This document shows, in pieces, positions 1 through 6,607 of a stretch of 12,365 nt of DNA. How positions within the stretch are numbered: the stretch's first letter is position 1; every line of letters begins with the position of its first letter. The notes below the pieces were generated by a model that saw only the letters and a list, made by a program, of their open reading frames with translations, ran no database searches and was not told where the DNA came from. The stretch is from assembly GCA_964346355.1 (NCBI GenBank), contig CAYFUH010000041.1, positions 1 to 12,365 on the forward strand. Reading direction: 5' to 3'. Both the position numbers and the translations under genes were made by a program. This DNA comes from UBA6115 sp964346355. GTDB lineage: Bacteria > Bacillota > Clostridia > Christensenellales > Aristaeellaceae.

Positions 1-201
1 GTTGATTATATCTCAACTAACTCTGAAACTGGCACAAGGATCGGGGGGCAGGTCAAGGGCGACATTGTCTTCACCAACCGCAAGCCCGTGCCGGCCACAG
101 GGGACAAGCACCTGCAAACGCCCCTGATGCTGGGCGTCGGGGCCGGTATCCTGCTGCTTGTCTATGCCCTCATCACCCTGCGGCGACGCAAGCACAATTA
201 A
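1..201 (+). CDS. C-terminal end of a sortase-anchored cell-wall surface protein (partial)
   Basis: An open frame enters from the left edge and stops with TAA at 199-201, leaving 66 residues. It ends in a classic sortase sorting signal: a VPATGD pentapeptide-type motif at visible residues 30-35 (an LPXTG variant with V for L), a hydrophobic stretch of about 20 residues, and a charged tail RRRKHN. The sequence before it (VKGDIVFTNRK) resembles the last beta strand of repeat domains in Gram-positive surface proteins. By family knowledge, a sortase cleaves between T and G and links the protein to peptidoglycan. The extracellular portion is outside the window, so its function (adhesin, pilin or enzyme) cannot be told. 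A terminator follows within about 30 bases, so this is the last gene of its unit. Confidence 0.8.
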   Translation, partial: VDYISTNSETGTRIGGQVKGDIVFTNRKPVPATGDKHLQTPLMLGVGAGILLLVYALITLRRRKHN

Positions 202-232
202 GGGGCGGTCGCAATAAGCGACTGTCAAAAAG

Positions 233-264
233 AGAGAGCAACCATCACGGCGGCTCTCTTTTTT
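233..264 (+). terminator. Rho-independent terminator, probably two-way
   Basis: A 7-bp stem (AGAGAGC at 233-239 with GCTCTCT at 253-259) encloses a 13-nt loop and runs into a T tract at 259-264. It sits just after the surface-protein stop. An A tract at 227-231 gives a T tract on the opposite strand, so it can also end the minus-strand yitT transcript arriving from the right. Confidence 0.75.
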
Positions 265-287
265 ATTGTAAATAGTCTATTCGTCCC

Positions 288-1166
288 TTACAGCATCTTC
301 CGAAACCCCCGTCCCACCACATCGCTGGTATTGGTAATCAGCATGAAGGAGTGGGGGCTTTTTCTCTCCAGATAGGACTTTAACTGCACAGCTTCGGTGG
401 AGGAGACCACGGTCACAATCATGCTGCGCGGGTCCTTTGTAAAGGCGCCGTAGCCCTCAAAAACCGTCGCGCTGCGGCCCAGTTTGCCAATGATGAATTC
501 CCGGATCAGTTCCACATCTGTTGTAATGATATGGAAGAAGCGCTGCTGGCGGATGGCGTTGAGGGTGCCCTGCAGCAGCGTGCCCCGGATGATCAGCCCA
601 AAGAGGGAGAACAGCCCGGTTTTGATATCAAACACAAAAAAGGTGGAGAGCGTGGCAATCAGATCCACCAGCATCAATGAGGTGCCGATGTTATAAATGC
701 GGCTGTGTTTTTTGAGCACCATCGCGACAACGTCCGTGCCGCCGCTGGATGCGCCCACACTAAACAACAGGGCAGCGCCCACAGCGGAGAGGAGCATCGC
801 GAACATCAACTCCAAAAAAGGCTGGTCCGTCAACGGCGCCTGCATGGGGGAGAACCGCTCAAACAGGAAGAGCAGGCCGGACAAAAGCAGGGTGCTATAG
901 ATGGTCTTGACGCCAAAATCACGCCCCAGGACAAACAGGCCCACGACCAGCAGCAGCAGGTTTAAGATATTGCTCAGCCCGGTAGAGGATAAGCCGGGGA
1001 TGATTTTCGCCGCAACCACCGCAATGCCTGTCACGCCGCCGGTTGAGAAATTGTTGGGAAATTTAAAGAAATACACGCCAACCGCAGCTAAAAAAATAGC
1101 TAAGGTGATGGTGAAGTAATCCTTGACGGATTGCTGATGGGCGACCGCGTTCCCCTTGTCCAACAT
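288..1166 (-). CDS. YitT family membrane protein (DUF161 + C-terminal DUF2179)
   Basis: This encodes a 292-residue integral membrane protein. The N-terminal two thirds hold about five or six hydrophobic segments, with the small-residue motifs FSTGGVTGIA and GASSGGTDVVA typical of the YitT/DUF161 family. The last ~80 residues (from HIITTDVELI) form a soluble DUF2179 domain, with the usual GYGAFTKDPRSMIVTVV strand. The start at 1166 was chosen because GGAG lies about 10 bases upstream and because the family begins near here; an in-frame start further upstream (1235) would lie inside the preceding remnant. The stop of the decayed aminotransferase ends 16 bases before this start, so the two probably once shared a transcript. 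The family is widespread in Firmicutes and its transported substrate is not established. Confidence 0.9.
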   Translation of the reverse strand: MLDKGNAVAHQQSVKDYFTITLAIFLAAVGVYFFKFPNNFSTGGVTGIAVVAAKIIPGLSSTGLSNILNLLLLVVGLFVLGRDFGVKTIYSTLLLSGLLFLFERFSPMQAPLTDQPFLELMFAMLLSAVGAALLFSVGASSGGTDVVAMVLKKHSRIYNIGTSLMLVDLIATLSTFFVFDIKTGLFSLFGLIIRGTLLQGTLNAIRQQRFFHIITTDVELIREFIIGKLGRSATVFEGYGAFTKDPRSMIVTVVSSTEAVQLKSYLERKSPHSFMLITNTSDVVGRGFRKML

Positions 1167-1182
1167 CGCTTGTTTGCTCCTT

Positions 1183-1818
1183 TTACTCCTGATGAAGATG
1201 TGCTGTATCGCGCAGAATGTCTGTGCAGGCGGCAATCAGCCGCTTGTTTATTCCCGGCTTCTTTATACCAATGCGGAGGTACTGGCTTAAAAGGCCAGTG
1301 TAATTCCCGCAACCCAGCACCAGAATGCCGCGCGTGAGCATGGGCTGATACAGGGGCCATTCGCTTTTAGTCAGCAGGTGATTGGCTGCGCCCGGGATGA
1401 CGCGCAAGCCCAATTGGGTCAGCGCGTCCTGCAGCATTTCGCGCTCCTGTTTCATCAATGTCCGTGTAGTATCTACCCAGTTTTTACAGGACAGCGCAGC
1501 CAGCCCAGCGGCTTGTGCGGGGCTGGATACACTCCATGTTGCGTGAAAGGCTTCAACGTGCTGCATTAATGCGGGGTCCCCCGCCAACAAATAACCCAAC
1601 CGCAGCCCTGCCATGGCAGCGTCATCACCCACATCATACAGCGTCTCTTCCCGGATGAACCCCGGCATTTTATGACTGGCAGCCGCATCCCGGCACAAGG
1701 ATATTCCATCCGCTGGGATAAGTGCGACAGGCCGCGTTTCACAGAGATTGCAGCAAAAGAGCCTCCTGACCGCTTTGTGTGATAATTTTCCGTCAAATGC
1801 TTGACAACCCGCAGGTTT
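1183..1818 (-). pseudogene. Decayed HisC/CobD-like PLP aminotransferase/decarboxylase remnant
   Basis: The open frame of about 212 codons matches only the later part of a class I/II PLP enzyme of the HisC/CobD (histidinol-phosphate aminotransferase / threonine-phosphate decarboxylase) type. The C-terminal half is good: MAGLRLGYLLAGDP, then PGAANHLL, then RGILVLGCGNYTGL, then YLRIG. Intact relatives are about 350 residues and carry CNPNNPTG, a D-E-x-F motif and a S-x-T-K motif with the PLP lysine just before GLRLGY. Here the first is reduced to CCNLCETRPVALIP, and about 30 residues between CRDAAASH and AMAGLRLGY are missing or scrambled. GDDAAM stands where TKFYA with the catalytic lysine is expected. 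The N-terminal ~130 residues are absent because the tRNA-Leu gene begins just upstream. I infer a non-functional remnant; a repurposed short protein is less likely. Confidence 0.7.
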
Positions 1819-1829
1819 CATGGTAACTT
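1801..1829 (+). promoter_or_regulatory. Promoter of the tRNA-Leu gene
   Basis: A perfect -35 box TTGACA (1801-1806) is followed by a 17-bp spacer and a weak -10 box TAACTT (1824-1829). A TG at 1821-1822, one base before the -10, gives an extended -10. The predicted start is roughly 8-10 bases before the mature tRNA 5' end, and the promoter overlaps the 5' end of the aminotransferase remnant on the other strand. Confidence 0.55.
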
Positions 1830-1843
1830 TACCCTTGCGTTCT

Positions 1844-1931
1844 GCGGGAATGGCGGAATTGGCAGACGCGCTAGATTCAGGTTCTAGTGAACAATACGTT
1901 CATGCAGGTTCAAGTCCTGTTTCCCGCACCA
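1844..1931 (+). tRNA. tRNA-Leu(CAG)
   Basis: The 88-nt gene folds as a type II tRNA. The acceptor stem GCGGGAA (1844-1850) pairs with TTCCCGC (1921-1927), followed by discriminator A and an encoded CCA. The anticodon stem CTAGA/TCTAG encloses the loop TTCAGGT with anticodon CAG at 1878-1880, which reads CUG leucine codons. A long variable arm TGAAC-AATAC-GTTCA (1888-1902) is diagnostic of Leu/Ser/Tyr tRNAs. The T arm is GCAGG-TTCAAGT-CCTGT (1904-1920). It stands alone, with its own promoter and terminator. Confidence 0.97.
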
Positions 1932-1935
1932 CCTA

Positions 1936-1966
1936 TAGAGCCGTCGAACATGACGGTTCTATTTTA
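1936..1966 (+). terminator. Rho-independent terminator of tRNA-Leu
   Basis: A 10-bp stem with one G-T pair (TAGAGCCGTC at 1936-1945, GACGGTTCTA at 1952-1961) and a 6-nt loop is followed by TTTTA. It begins 4 bases after the CCA end. There is no T tract on the minus strand, so it is not an obvious terminator for the nucleotidyltransferase gene coming the other way. Confidence 0.85.
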
Positions 1967-2025
1967 TTATGTAATACGAATGTTTGGGCTTGCCACTCAA
2001 ATGATTGCCACAAATCCCGATTACA

Positions 2026-2757
2026 TCAACGCGCGATGTTTTTCGGCTTGTTTGCTTGCAATTGTTCAAGAATAGCGTCTACATTCGATTCCGTGACAAT
2101 GTTTGGATATTCCTGCTGAAACTCAATGAGCACATCCTTGGCTTGTTTTTCCTGTTCCTGTAGTTGATGAAACAGTTCAACATAGTTCCCTGTTTCGAAA
2201 ATCTTTTGAATGAAGGCTATGGTATCTTCTGCAATGCCCTCCCAACCTTGATAAAGGTGCTGCACTGCCAGGTCTACGCGATCCCAGGTGATGGGCTCCC
2301 CTCTTTTTTGATGTTCTGCCAGGATACCTACAATATCGGAGAGGTCGTTCTTGTACTTTCTGCCTGACTTGAGTTTCATGGCAATCAAGTATTCGGCAGA
2401 TATGCTCCGCACCTGAAGAACACCGGAGAAAGTCTTGTAGTATTGCGAAAACTGATTGAGTTTGCTGGTATACGAAGTTGTTCGCGTGAAATCTGCATTC
2501 AGCCAACCATTCGGCAGATTGTACTGGTCACCGATTTGGTTGATCGCGTCTTTCATGGACGAGGATGCGTGAATGACAGCATCAATATCCCTTGTCATGT
2601 CACGAAAACTGTAGTTGGCAAGAATCGCTGCACCGCCCACCAGGATCATCTCTGCTGTCGCGCTTTTGCCATTTTGCTTCCTGAACAGCTTGGCCAGTTC
2701 CTTCAGATAGGCTTCCAGGTTGTTCTTATTGAATGTGTTTGTCATGTCAGATGACAT
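2026..2757 (-). CDS. DUF6036/AbiEii-like nucleotidyltransferase (probable toxin of a TA pair)
   Basis: This encodes a 243-residue protein with a minimal nucleotidyltransferase fold signature: VGGAAIL (Gly41-Gly42) followed by TRDIDAVI, whose Asp57 and Asp59 would bind the catalytic metal. GWLNAD (Asp89) and YLIAMKLKSGRKYKNDLSDI (Lys128, Arg133, Asp138, Asp141) match the later conserved blocks of DUF6036/AbiEii-like proteins. The C-terminal ~60 residues are acidic, Gln/Glu-rich and probably helical. The start at 2757 is preferred because GAGG lies 6 bases upstream; it overlaps the end of the XRE gene by 11 bases, which suggests translational coupling. A later ATG at 2745 has no ribosome binding site. 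Known relatives act as toxins that add nucleotides to tRNA in type IV-like or MenAT systems. That role here is inference from motifs and pairing. Confidence 0.8.
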   Translation of the reverse strand: MSSDMTNTFNKNNLEAYLKELAKLFRKQNGKSATAEMILVGGAAILANYSFRDMTRDIDAVIHASSSMKDAINQIGDQYNLPNGWLNADFTRTTSYTSKLNQFSQYYKTFSGVLQVRSISAEYLIAMKLKSGRKYKNDLSDIVGILAEHQKRGEPITWDRVDLAVQHLYQGWEGIAEDTIAFIQKIFETGNYVELFHQLQEQEKQAKDVLIEFQQEYPNIVTESNVDAILEQLQANKPKNIAR

Positions 2758-3313
2758 TGCGTACCTCGTTTTCAACAATATTGTGCCGCAAAAACTCGGG
2801 GATGGACTGAGCATACGCGTCCTCTTGGACACGTGAAGCTTTATCTGTCATCGCCATGGCCAATATGCCGGCAGGGTACAGTGTTTCCTGCAGCTTGATG
2901 GTGCGCAGCGGCTCATACTTTGTGCATAGCGGGACATCGTTCTCACGGCTTACATAATCAAGCATCGCCAACAGATAAAGGCTTTCCGGGTACCATTTGC
3001 GCTTAAAAAACCTGTTGATATCGTCTTTTTTCAGTGTTTCAATGATGAACTGGATATCGCCTAATTCTTTCAGCCGATGACAAACATTGCTTTTGTAGAG
3101 TTCGAAGCTGATTCGCTTTTGGAGATATGGGGAAAGAAGCTCTTCCATGCGAAGATCCAGCACCTGGGATAGCCTATACACTGTATCCGCTGTACATTTG
3201 TCCAAGTTTGTTCTGCCATGGTAGATATCATTGACCGTGGTATAGGGAACACCGCTATTTTTCGACAACTGATACAACGTCATGTTCTTCTTTTTAAGCA
3301 ATTCTGGAACCAT
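2747..3313 (-). CDS. XRE-family HTH regulator with long C-terminal domain (probable antitoxin/partner)
   Basis: This encodes 188 residues. An N-terminal Cro/C1-type helix-turn-helix spans residues 1-55, with MTLYQLSKNSGVPYTTVNDI and a recognition helix around VPYTTVNDIYHGR. A ~130-residue C-terminal domain follows, containing CHRLKELGDIQFI, RKWYPESLYLLAMLDYVS and SIPEFLRHNIVENEVR, which I cannot tie to a named Pfam domain. The ATG at 3313 was chosen over an in-frame GTG at 3325 because the GTG lies within the perfect Shine-Dalgarno AGGAGGTGA; AGGAGG ends 11 bases before this ATG. It is first in a two-gene operon with the nucleotidyltransferase and sits behind a consensus promoter containing a palindrome. 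This is the arrangement expected for an autoregulating antitoxin or repressor. The role as antitoxin is inferred, not seen. Confidence 0.85.
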   Translation of the reverse strand: MVPELLKKKNMTLYQLSKNSGVPYTTVNDIYHGRTNLDKCTADTVYRLSQVLDLRMEELLSPYLQKRISFELYKSNVCHRLKELGDIQFIIETLKKDDINRFFKRKWYPESLYLLAMLDYVSRENDVPLCTKYEPLRTIKLQETLYPAGILAMAMTDKASRVQEDAYAQSIPEFLRHNIVENEVRNVI

Positions 3314-3339
3314 CAACTTCCTCACCTCCTAGCATACTC

Positions 3340-3368
3340 ATTATATCGATGTACCGATATAGTGTCAA
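3340..3368 (-). promoter_or_regulatory. Perfect-consensus sigma-A promoter of the XRE/nucleotidyltransferase operon
   Basis: Read on the minus strand, TTGACA (3363-3368) is separated by exactly 17 bp from TATAAT (3340-3345). Both hexamers are perfect consensus. The predicted start is near 3333, leaving a leader of about 20 nt with the AGGAGG ribosome binding site. Such a strong promoter usually needs a repressor, which fits the operator in its spacer. Confidence 0.9.
3342..3361. promoter_or_regulatory. Palindromic operator in the promoter spacer
   Basis: The perfect inverted repeat TATATCG-ATGTAC-CGATATA has 7-bp arms and a 6-bp centre, itself almost self-complementary. It fills the spacer between -35 and -10 and overlaps the -10 box. 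Its position and symmetry suit a dimeric HTH protein blocking RNA polymerase. The product of the first gene of the operon is the natural candidate. Confidence 0.75.
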
Positions 3369-3433
3369 TGTGTTCATTCTGCAAAGATGGACTGCTTTTT
3401 CTACAACCGCGATCCATAATAGATCAAAGCGCT

Positions 3434-3685
3434 TCAGATCACTTCCAAATCGTCTTTGTCCGGCAACCGGGGGAAAGGCGCAGTAATCAGCGCCTGATGC
3501 CAGTAAGCAACGGAGGAAATATCATCCTGCAAGGGCAAATAAGGCCTGCCTTCCCGCCAGCCCAGCGCCCGGTGGGTGTCAACCAGTTTACACATCCCGC
3601 CCTTACCCTTCTTGCCCGTGAAGTTTTCCGGGCTGATGGAGCGGCTGATCTTATCTTCCAGGGCACTGTGCCTGTTCATATTCAT
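3434..3685 (-). pseudogene. GH172 (DUF2961) glycoside hydrolase remnant with large internal deletion
   Basis: The reading frame of 83 codons carries the two ends of a protein family normally about 350-400 residues long. Residues 1-31 contain SRSISPENFTGKKGKGGM, typical of the start of DUF2961/GH172 proteins. Residues ~38-83 contain RALGW, YLPLQDDISSVAYWHQ and the family's usual C-terminal end PFPRLPDKDDLEVI. The whole catalytic middle is missing, with the join around residues 32-38. The start at 3685 is backed by GGGAGG 8 bases upstream. I infer an in-frame deletion that left an open but almost certainly inactive frame. Assignment to GH172 rests on remembered family motifs. Confidence 0.7.
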
Positions 3686-3786
3686 ACAAATGCCCTCCCT
3701 GTCCATATTCATGTATCACTTGTTCTGCGTTTGTCTTAAACAGCCAAAACCCCGCTGTCAGTATTAGAAACATCATCACAAAGCGG

Positions 3787-3815
3787 TTGACCTTTCCGCT
3801 TGTTTTCACTATGAT
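3787..3815 (+). promoter_or_regulatory. Promoter of the Gfo/Idh oxidoreductase gene
   Basis: TTGACC (3787-3792), a 17-bp spacer and TATGAT (3810-3815) differ from the sigma-A consensus at one position in each hexamer. The predicted start is near 3822, giving a leader of about 58 nt. This promoter could also feed hutH downstream, because no separate hutH promoter is obvious. Confidence 0.65.
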
Positions 3816-3879
3816 GAACAAGGATAACAGAAGGGAAACCTTGATGAAAAAAACAAACAATTGCCAAGGAGAAGCATTC

Positions 3880-4986
3880 ATGAAAAAACTGAGGGTGGCC
3901 TTCATCGGCGTGGGCAGCATCAGCGGGATTTATCTGGACAACCTAACCCAGGTGTTCCGGGATGTGGAGATCGCTGGCGTATGCGATCTGATTCCCGAGC
4001 GCGCCAATCATGCCAAGGAAAAATACAAGCTGCCGCGCGTGTATGAGAATATGTTTGAAGCCTTTTTGGATCCAAGCGTTGACATCATCCTCAACCTAAC
4101 CCGTCCGCACCAGCATTTTGAGGTCACGCGCCTGGCGCTGGAGCACGGCAAGCACGTATACACCGAAAAACCCTTGGGCATCACCATGGAGGAGGGCAAT
4201 GCGCTGGTCAAACTGGCGAAGGAGCGCGGCTTGCTGATTGCGGGTGCGCCGGACACCTTCTTAGGCGCAGGCCTGCAAAGCTGCCGAAAGTATATCGACG
4301 CCGGCATGATTGGTGACCCGGTGGGCGCCGCGGCTTTTATGATCTGCCGCGGGCATGAGACCTGGCATCCGGACCCGGATTTCTACTACCAGCCAGGCGG
4401 CGGCCCCATGCTGGACATGGGCCCCTACTACATCACCGCCCTGGTCAGCCTGCTGGGCCCGGTCAGCCGCCTGGTATCCGCCAGCAAGCGCACCTTCAAC
4501 AAGCGCTTGATTACCAGCCAGCCGCACGCGGGCACAGAGGTAGATGTCAACACCGATACCTATATCGCGGGCACCATGCAGTTCGCGTCCGGCGCGATTG
4601 GCACCATTTTCACCACCTTTGATGTACACTACCCAACCCAGGCGCGGTTTGAGATTTACGGAAGCGAAGGCACCATGATTTTGCCGGATCCTAACTACTT
4701 TGGCGGGCCTATCCAGATCTTCCGGCCGGAAACCGGCAAGTTTGATGAGCTGCCGCTGCTGTTTGATTACCAGGAAAACTCCCGCGGCTTGGGGCTGGCG
4801 GACATGGCGGCTGCCATCCAGTCCGGCCGGGATGTGCGCGCGGGCATGGAGCAAATCCACCACGTGCTGGAGATTTTGACCGGCTTTGAGCAAAGCGCCA
4901 GGGCAGGCGGCTGGCTGGACTTGAAAACGCCCTACCACCGCCCGCAGCAGATGCAAAAGGCAGCGCTCAAGGGCGTATTGGACTGA
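3880..4986 (+). CDS. Gfo/Idh/MocA family NAD(P)-dependent sugar oxidoreductase
   Basis: This encodes a 368-residue cytosolic dehydrogenase. The N-terminal Rossmann fold opens with KLRVAFIGVGSISGIY (Gly10, Gly12, Gly16 for NAD(P) binding), and the family's EKP motif with its active-site lysine lies at residues 96-98. The substrate-domain motif GGGPMLDMGPYYITAL (Asp179, Tyr183) corresponds to the usual D-x-G-x-H/Y site. The family typically oxidises or reduces sugars, inositols or uronates; the substrate here cannot be told. The start at 3880 has AAGGAG 8 bases upstream. An in-frame ATG at 3844 with a weaker site would add only MKKTNNCQGEAF. It lies next to a GH172 remnant, which suggests a former sugar-catabolic neighbourhood. 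hutH follows after 57 bases. Confidence 0.93.
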   Translation: MKKLRVAFIGVGSISGIYLDNLTQVFRDVEIAGVCDLIPERANHAKEKYKLPRVYENMFEAFLDPSVDIILNLTRPHQHFEVTRLALEHGKHVYTEKPLGITMEEGNALVKLAKERGLLIAGAPDTFLGAGLQSCRKYIDAGMIGDPVGAAAFMICRGHETWHPDPDFYYQPGGGPMLDMGPYYITALVSLLGPVSRLVSASKRTFNKRLITSQPHAGTEVDVNTDTYIAGTMQFASGAIGTIFTTFDVHYPTQARFEIYGSEGTMILPDPNYFGGPIQIFRPETGKFDELPLLFDYQENSRGLGLADMAAAIQSGRDVRAGMEQIHHVLEILTGFEQSARAGGWLDLKTPYHRPQQMQKAALKGVLD

Positions 4987-4994
4987 ACGATCAA

Positions 4995-5022
4995 AAGGGC
5001 AGGTCAAATGTCACCTGCCCTT
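4995..5022 (+). promoter_or_regulatory. Hairpin between the oxidoreductase and hutH (weak terminator or leader control)
   Basis: A perfect 10-bp stem AAGGGCAGGT/ACCTGCCCTT (4995-5004, 5013-5022) has an 8-nt loop. No T tract follows (CGCC instead), so simple termination is doubtful. The CCCTT of the 3' arm (5018-5022) is also complementary to AAGGG (5031-5035) in the hutH ribosome binding site. The hairpin and an SD-blocking pairing would therefore exclude each other. A control role is inference. Confidence 0.5.
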
Positions 5023-5043
5023 CGCCATGAAAGGGAGAACCCT

Positions 5044-6585
5044 ATGCACCCGGAGCAAATCAAACAAGTCATCTTAACCGGCCATTCGCTGACCCTCAAT
5101 GAAGTGGTCGCCGTCGCGCGCCATCAGGCGAAGGTCGAAATCGCACAGGAAGCGCTTGCGGCGATGGCAGTCTCCCGCGACGCGGTGGAGCAAATCCTGG
5201 ACTTTGGGCAGCCGGTCTACGGCATCAACACAGGGTTTGGATCGCTTGCCAATGTGCAGATTTCCAGGGAGCAGGCCAGCGCGCTTCAAAACAACCTTAT
5301 CTTAAGCCACGCGGTGGGCTGCGGTGATCCCTTTGCGACGGAAGTTGTCCGCGCCATGATGCTGCTGCGCGCCAACGCCCTCTGCCAGGGATATTCCGGA
5401 ATCCGCCCCCTTCTGGTACAAAACTTGGTCCAGATGCTCAATGCAGGTGTTCATCCTATTGTGCCGGAAAAGGGCTCTCTGGGCGCGTCGGGGGATTTGG
5501 CACCGCTTTCGCACCTGGCGCTGGTGCTGCTGGGTTATGGTGAGGCGGAGTACCAAGGCCAGGTGATGCCCGGGCAAGCGGCAATGGACAAGGCGGGGAT
5601 TGCGACAGAGCGCTTGCTGGCCAAGGAAGGCCTGGCGCTCATCAACGGCACCCAGGCCATGGGCGCAGTGGGCGCGCTTTCTCTGTATGACGCGGAACGC
5701 ATCAGCCAATTGGCCGATATCGCGGTGGGCTTCACGATGGAAGCGCTGCAAGGGCGGGTGGACGCCTTTGACCAGCGCGTGCACGCCATTCGCCCGCACA
5801 AGGGGCAGCAAACGGTGGCAGCCAATGTCCGCGCGCTTTGCATGGATAGCCCCTTGATCAAAGCAGCGGAAGGCTTGCGGGTGCAGGACGCCTACTCCCT
5901 GCGCTGCGTGCCGCAGGTGCATGGGGCGGTGCGTGACGCGCTGGCGCATGTGCGCGGTGTGATTGAGACGGAGCTCAACGCGGTGACGGACAACCCGCTC
6001 ATCTTCGCACAGGATCGTGATGTCATCTCCGGCGGCAACTTCCATGGCGAGCCCCTGGCGCTGGCGCTGGATTATCTGGGGATCGCGGTGGCGGAGCTGG
6101 CGAATATTTCCGAGCGCCGTTTGGAGCGCATGGTCAATCATCAGCTGTCAAACGGCTTGCCGCCCTTTTTATCCAAGGCGCCGGGCGTCAATTCCGGCAT
6201 GATGATCATCCAGTACACAGCAGCTTCCATGGTGTCAGAAAACAAGGTGCTGGCGCATCCCGCCAGCGTGGATTCCATCCCTTCCTCCGCCAACCAGGAG
6301 GACCATGTGTCCATGGGCACCACGGCCGCGCGCAAAGCCCGGCAGATTGTGGAGAACTGCTTCTCCGTCCTGGCGCTTGAATTCTACGCAGCAGCCCAGG
6401 CAATTGACCTGCGCGATGGGGAGCCAAACGCCTACCACAAGGCCTTGCATCAACTGATCCGCGCTAAGGTCGATTTTATTGAGGAAGACCGGGAGCTGCG
6501 CCCGGATGTCATCGCGATGAACGTGTTGATCAGAGAAGATGCCATCATACAATTGACCAAAGAGATGATTCGGGACTTTAAATAA
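5044..6585 (+). CDS. hutH: Histidine ammonia-lyase (histidase)
   Basis: This enzyme removes ammonia from L-histidine to give trans-urocanate, the first step of histidine breakdown in the cytosol. The 513-residue length is normal for the family. GSLGASGDLAPLSH holds the Ala148-Ser149-Gly150 triad that cyclises into the MIO electrophile. YGINTGFG supplies the active-site tyrosine (Tyr59 here). Downstream blocks such as QDAYSLRCVPQVHGA, TDNPL, GGNFHGEP and SSANQEDHVSMG match histidases rather than phenylalanine lyases. The start at 5044 was chosen for AAGGGAG 6 bases upstream; an in-frame ATG at 5008 falls inside the leader hairpin. It is transcribed opposite to the other hut genes and converges on hutI. 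Expression may depend on read-through from the oxidoreductase gene. Confidence 0.97.
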   Translation: MHPEQIKQVILTGHSLTLNEVVAVARHQAKVEIAQEALAAMAVSRDAVEQILDFGQPVYGINTGFGSLANVQISREQASALQNNLILSHAVGCGDPFATEVVRAMMLLRANALCQGYSGIRPLLVQNLVQMLNAGVHPIVPEKGSLGASGDLAPLSHLALVLLGYGEAEYQGQVMPGQAAMDKAGIATERLLAKEGLALINGTQAMGAVGALSLYDAERISQLADIAVGFTMEALQGRVDAFDQRVHAIRPHKGQQTVAANVRALCMDSPLIKAAEGLRVQDAYSLRCVPQVHGAVRDALAHVRGVIETELNAVTDNPLIFAQDRDVISGGNFHGEPLALALDYLGIAVAELANISERRLERMVNHQLSNGLPPFLSKAPGVNSGMMIIQYTAASMVSENKVLAHPASVDSIPSSANQEDHVSMGTTAARKARQIVENCFSVLALEFYAAAQAIDLRDGEPNAYHKALHQLIRAKVDFIEEDRELRPDVIAMNVLIREDAIIQLTKEMIRDFK

Positions 6586-6607
6586 ACGAATTCTATACCA
6601 ACGATTT

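Noticed and set aside
1904..1931. tRNA-Leu 3' end as a phage or island attachment site
   Set aside because: I looked for a second copy of the T-arm/acceptor sequence within the window and found none, and no integrase gene is present.
3651..3920. Minus-strand hydrophobic frame of about 90 codons across the oxidoreductase promoter and start
   Set aside because: It could encode two membrane-like segments, but none of its possible starts has a convincing ribosome binding site. It overlaps the oxidoreductase 5' end, a good plus-strand promoter and the GH172 remnant, and I recognise no family.
5302..6141. Long minus-strand open frame inside hutH
   Set aside because: It is a shadow of hutH in GC-rich coding DNA: low-complexity His/Arg/Gln-rich translation, no domain, while hutH itself is unmistakable.
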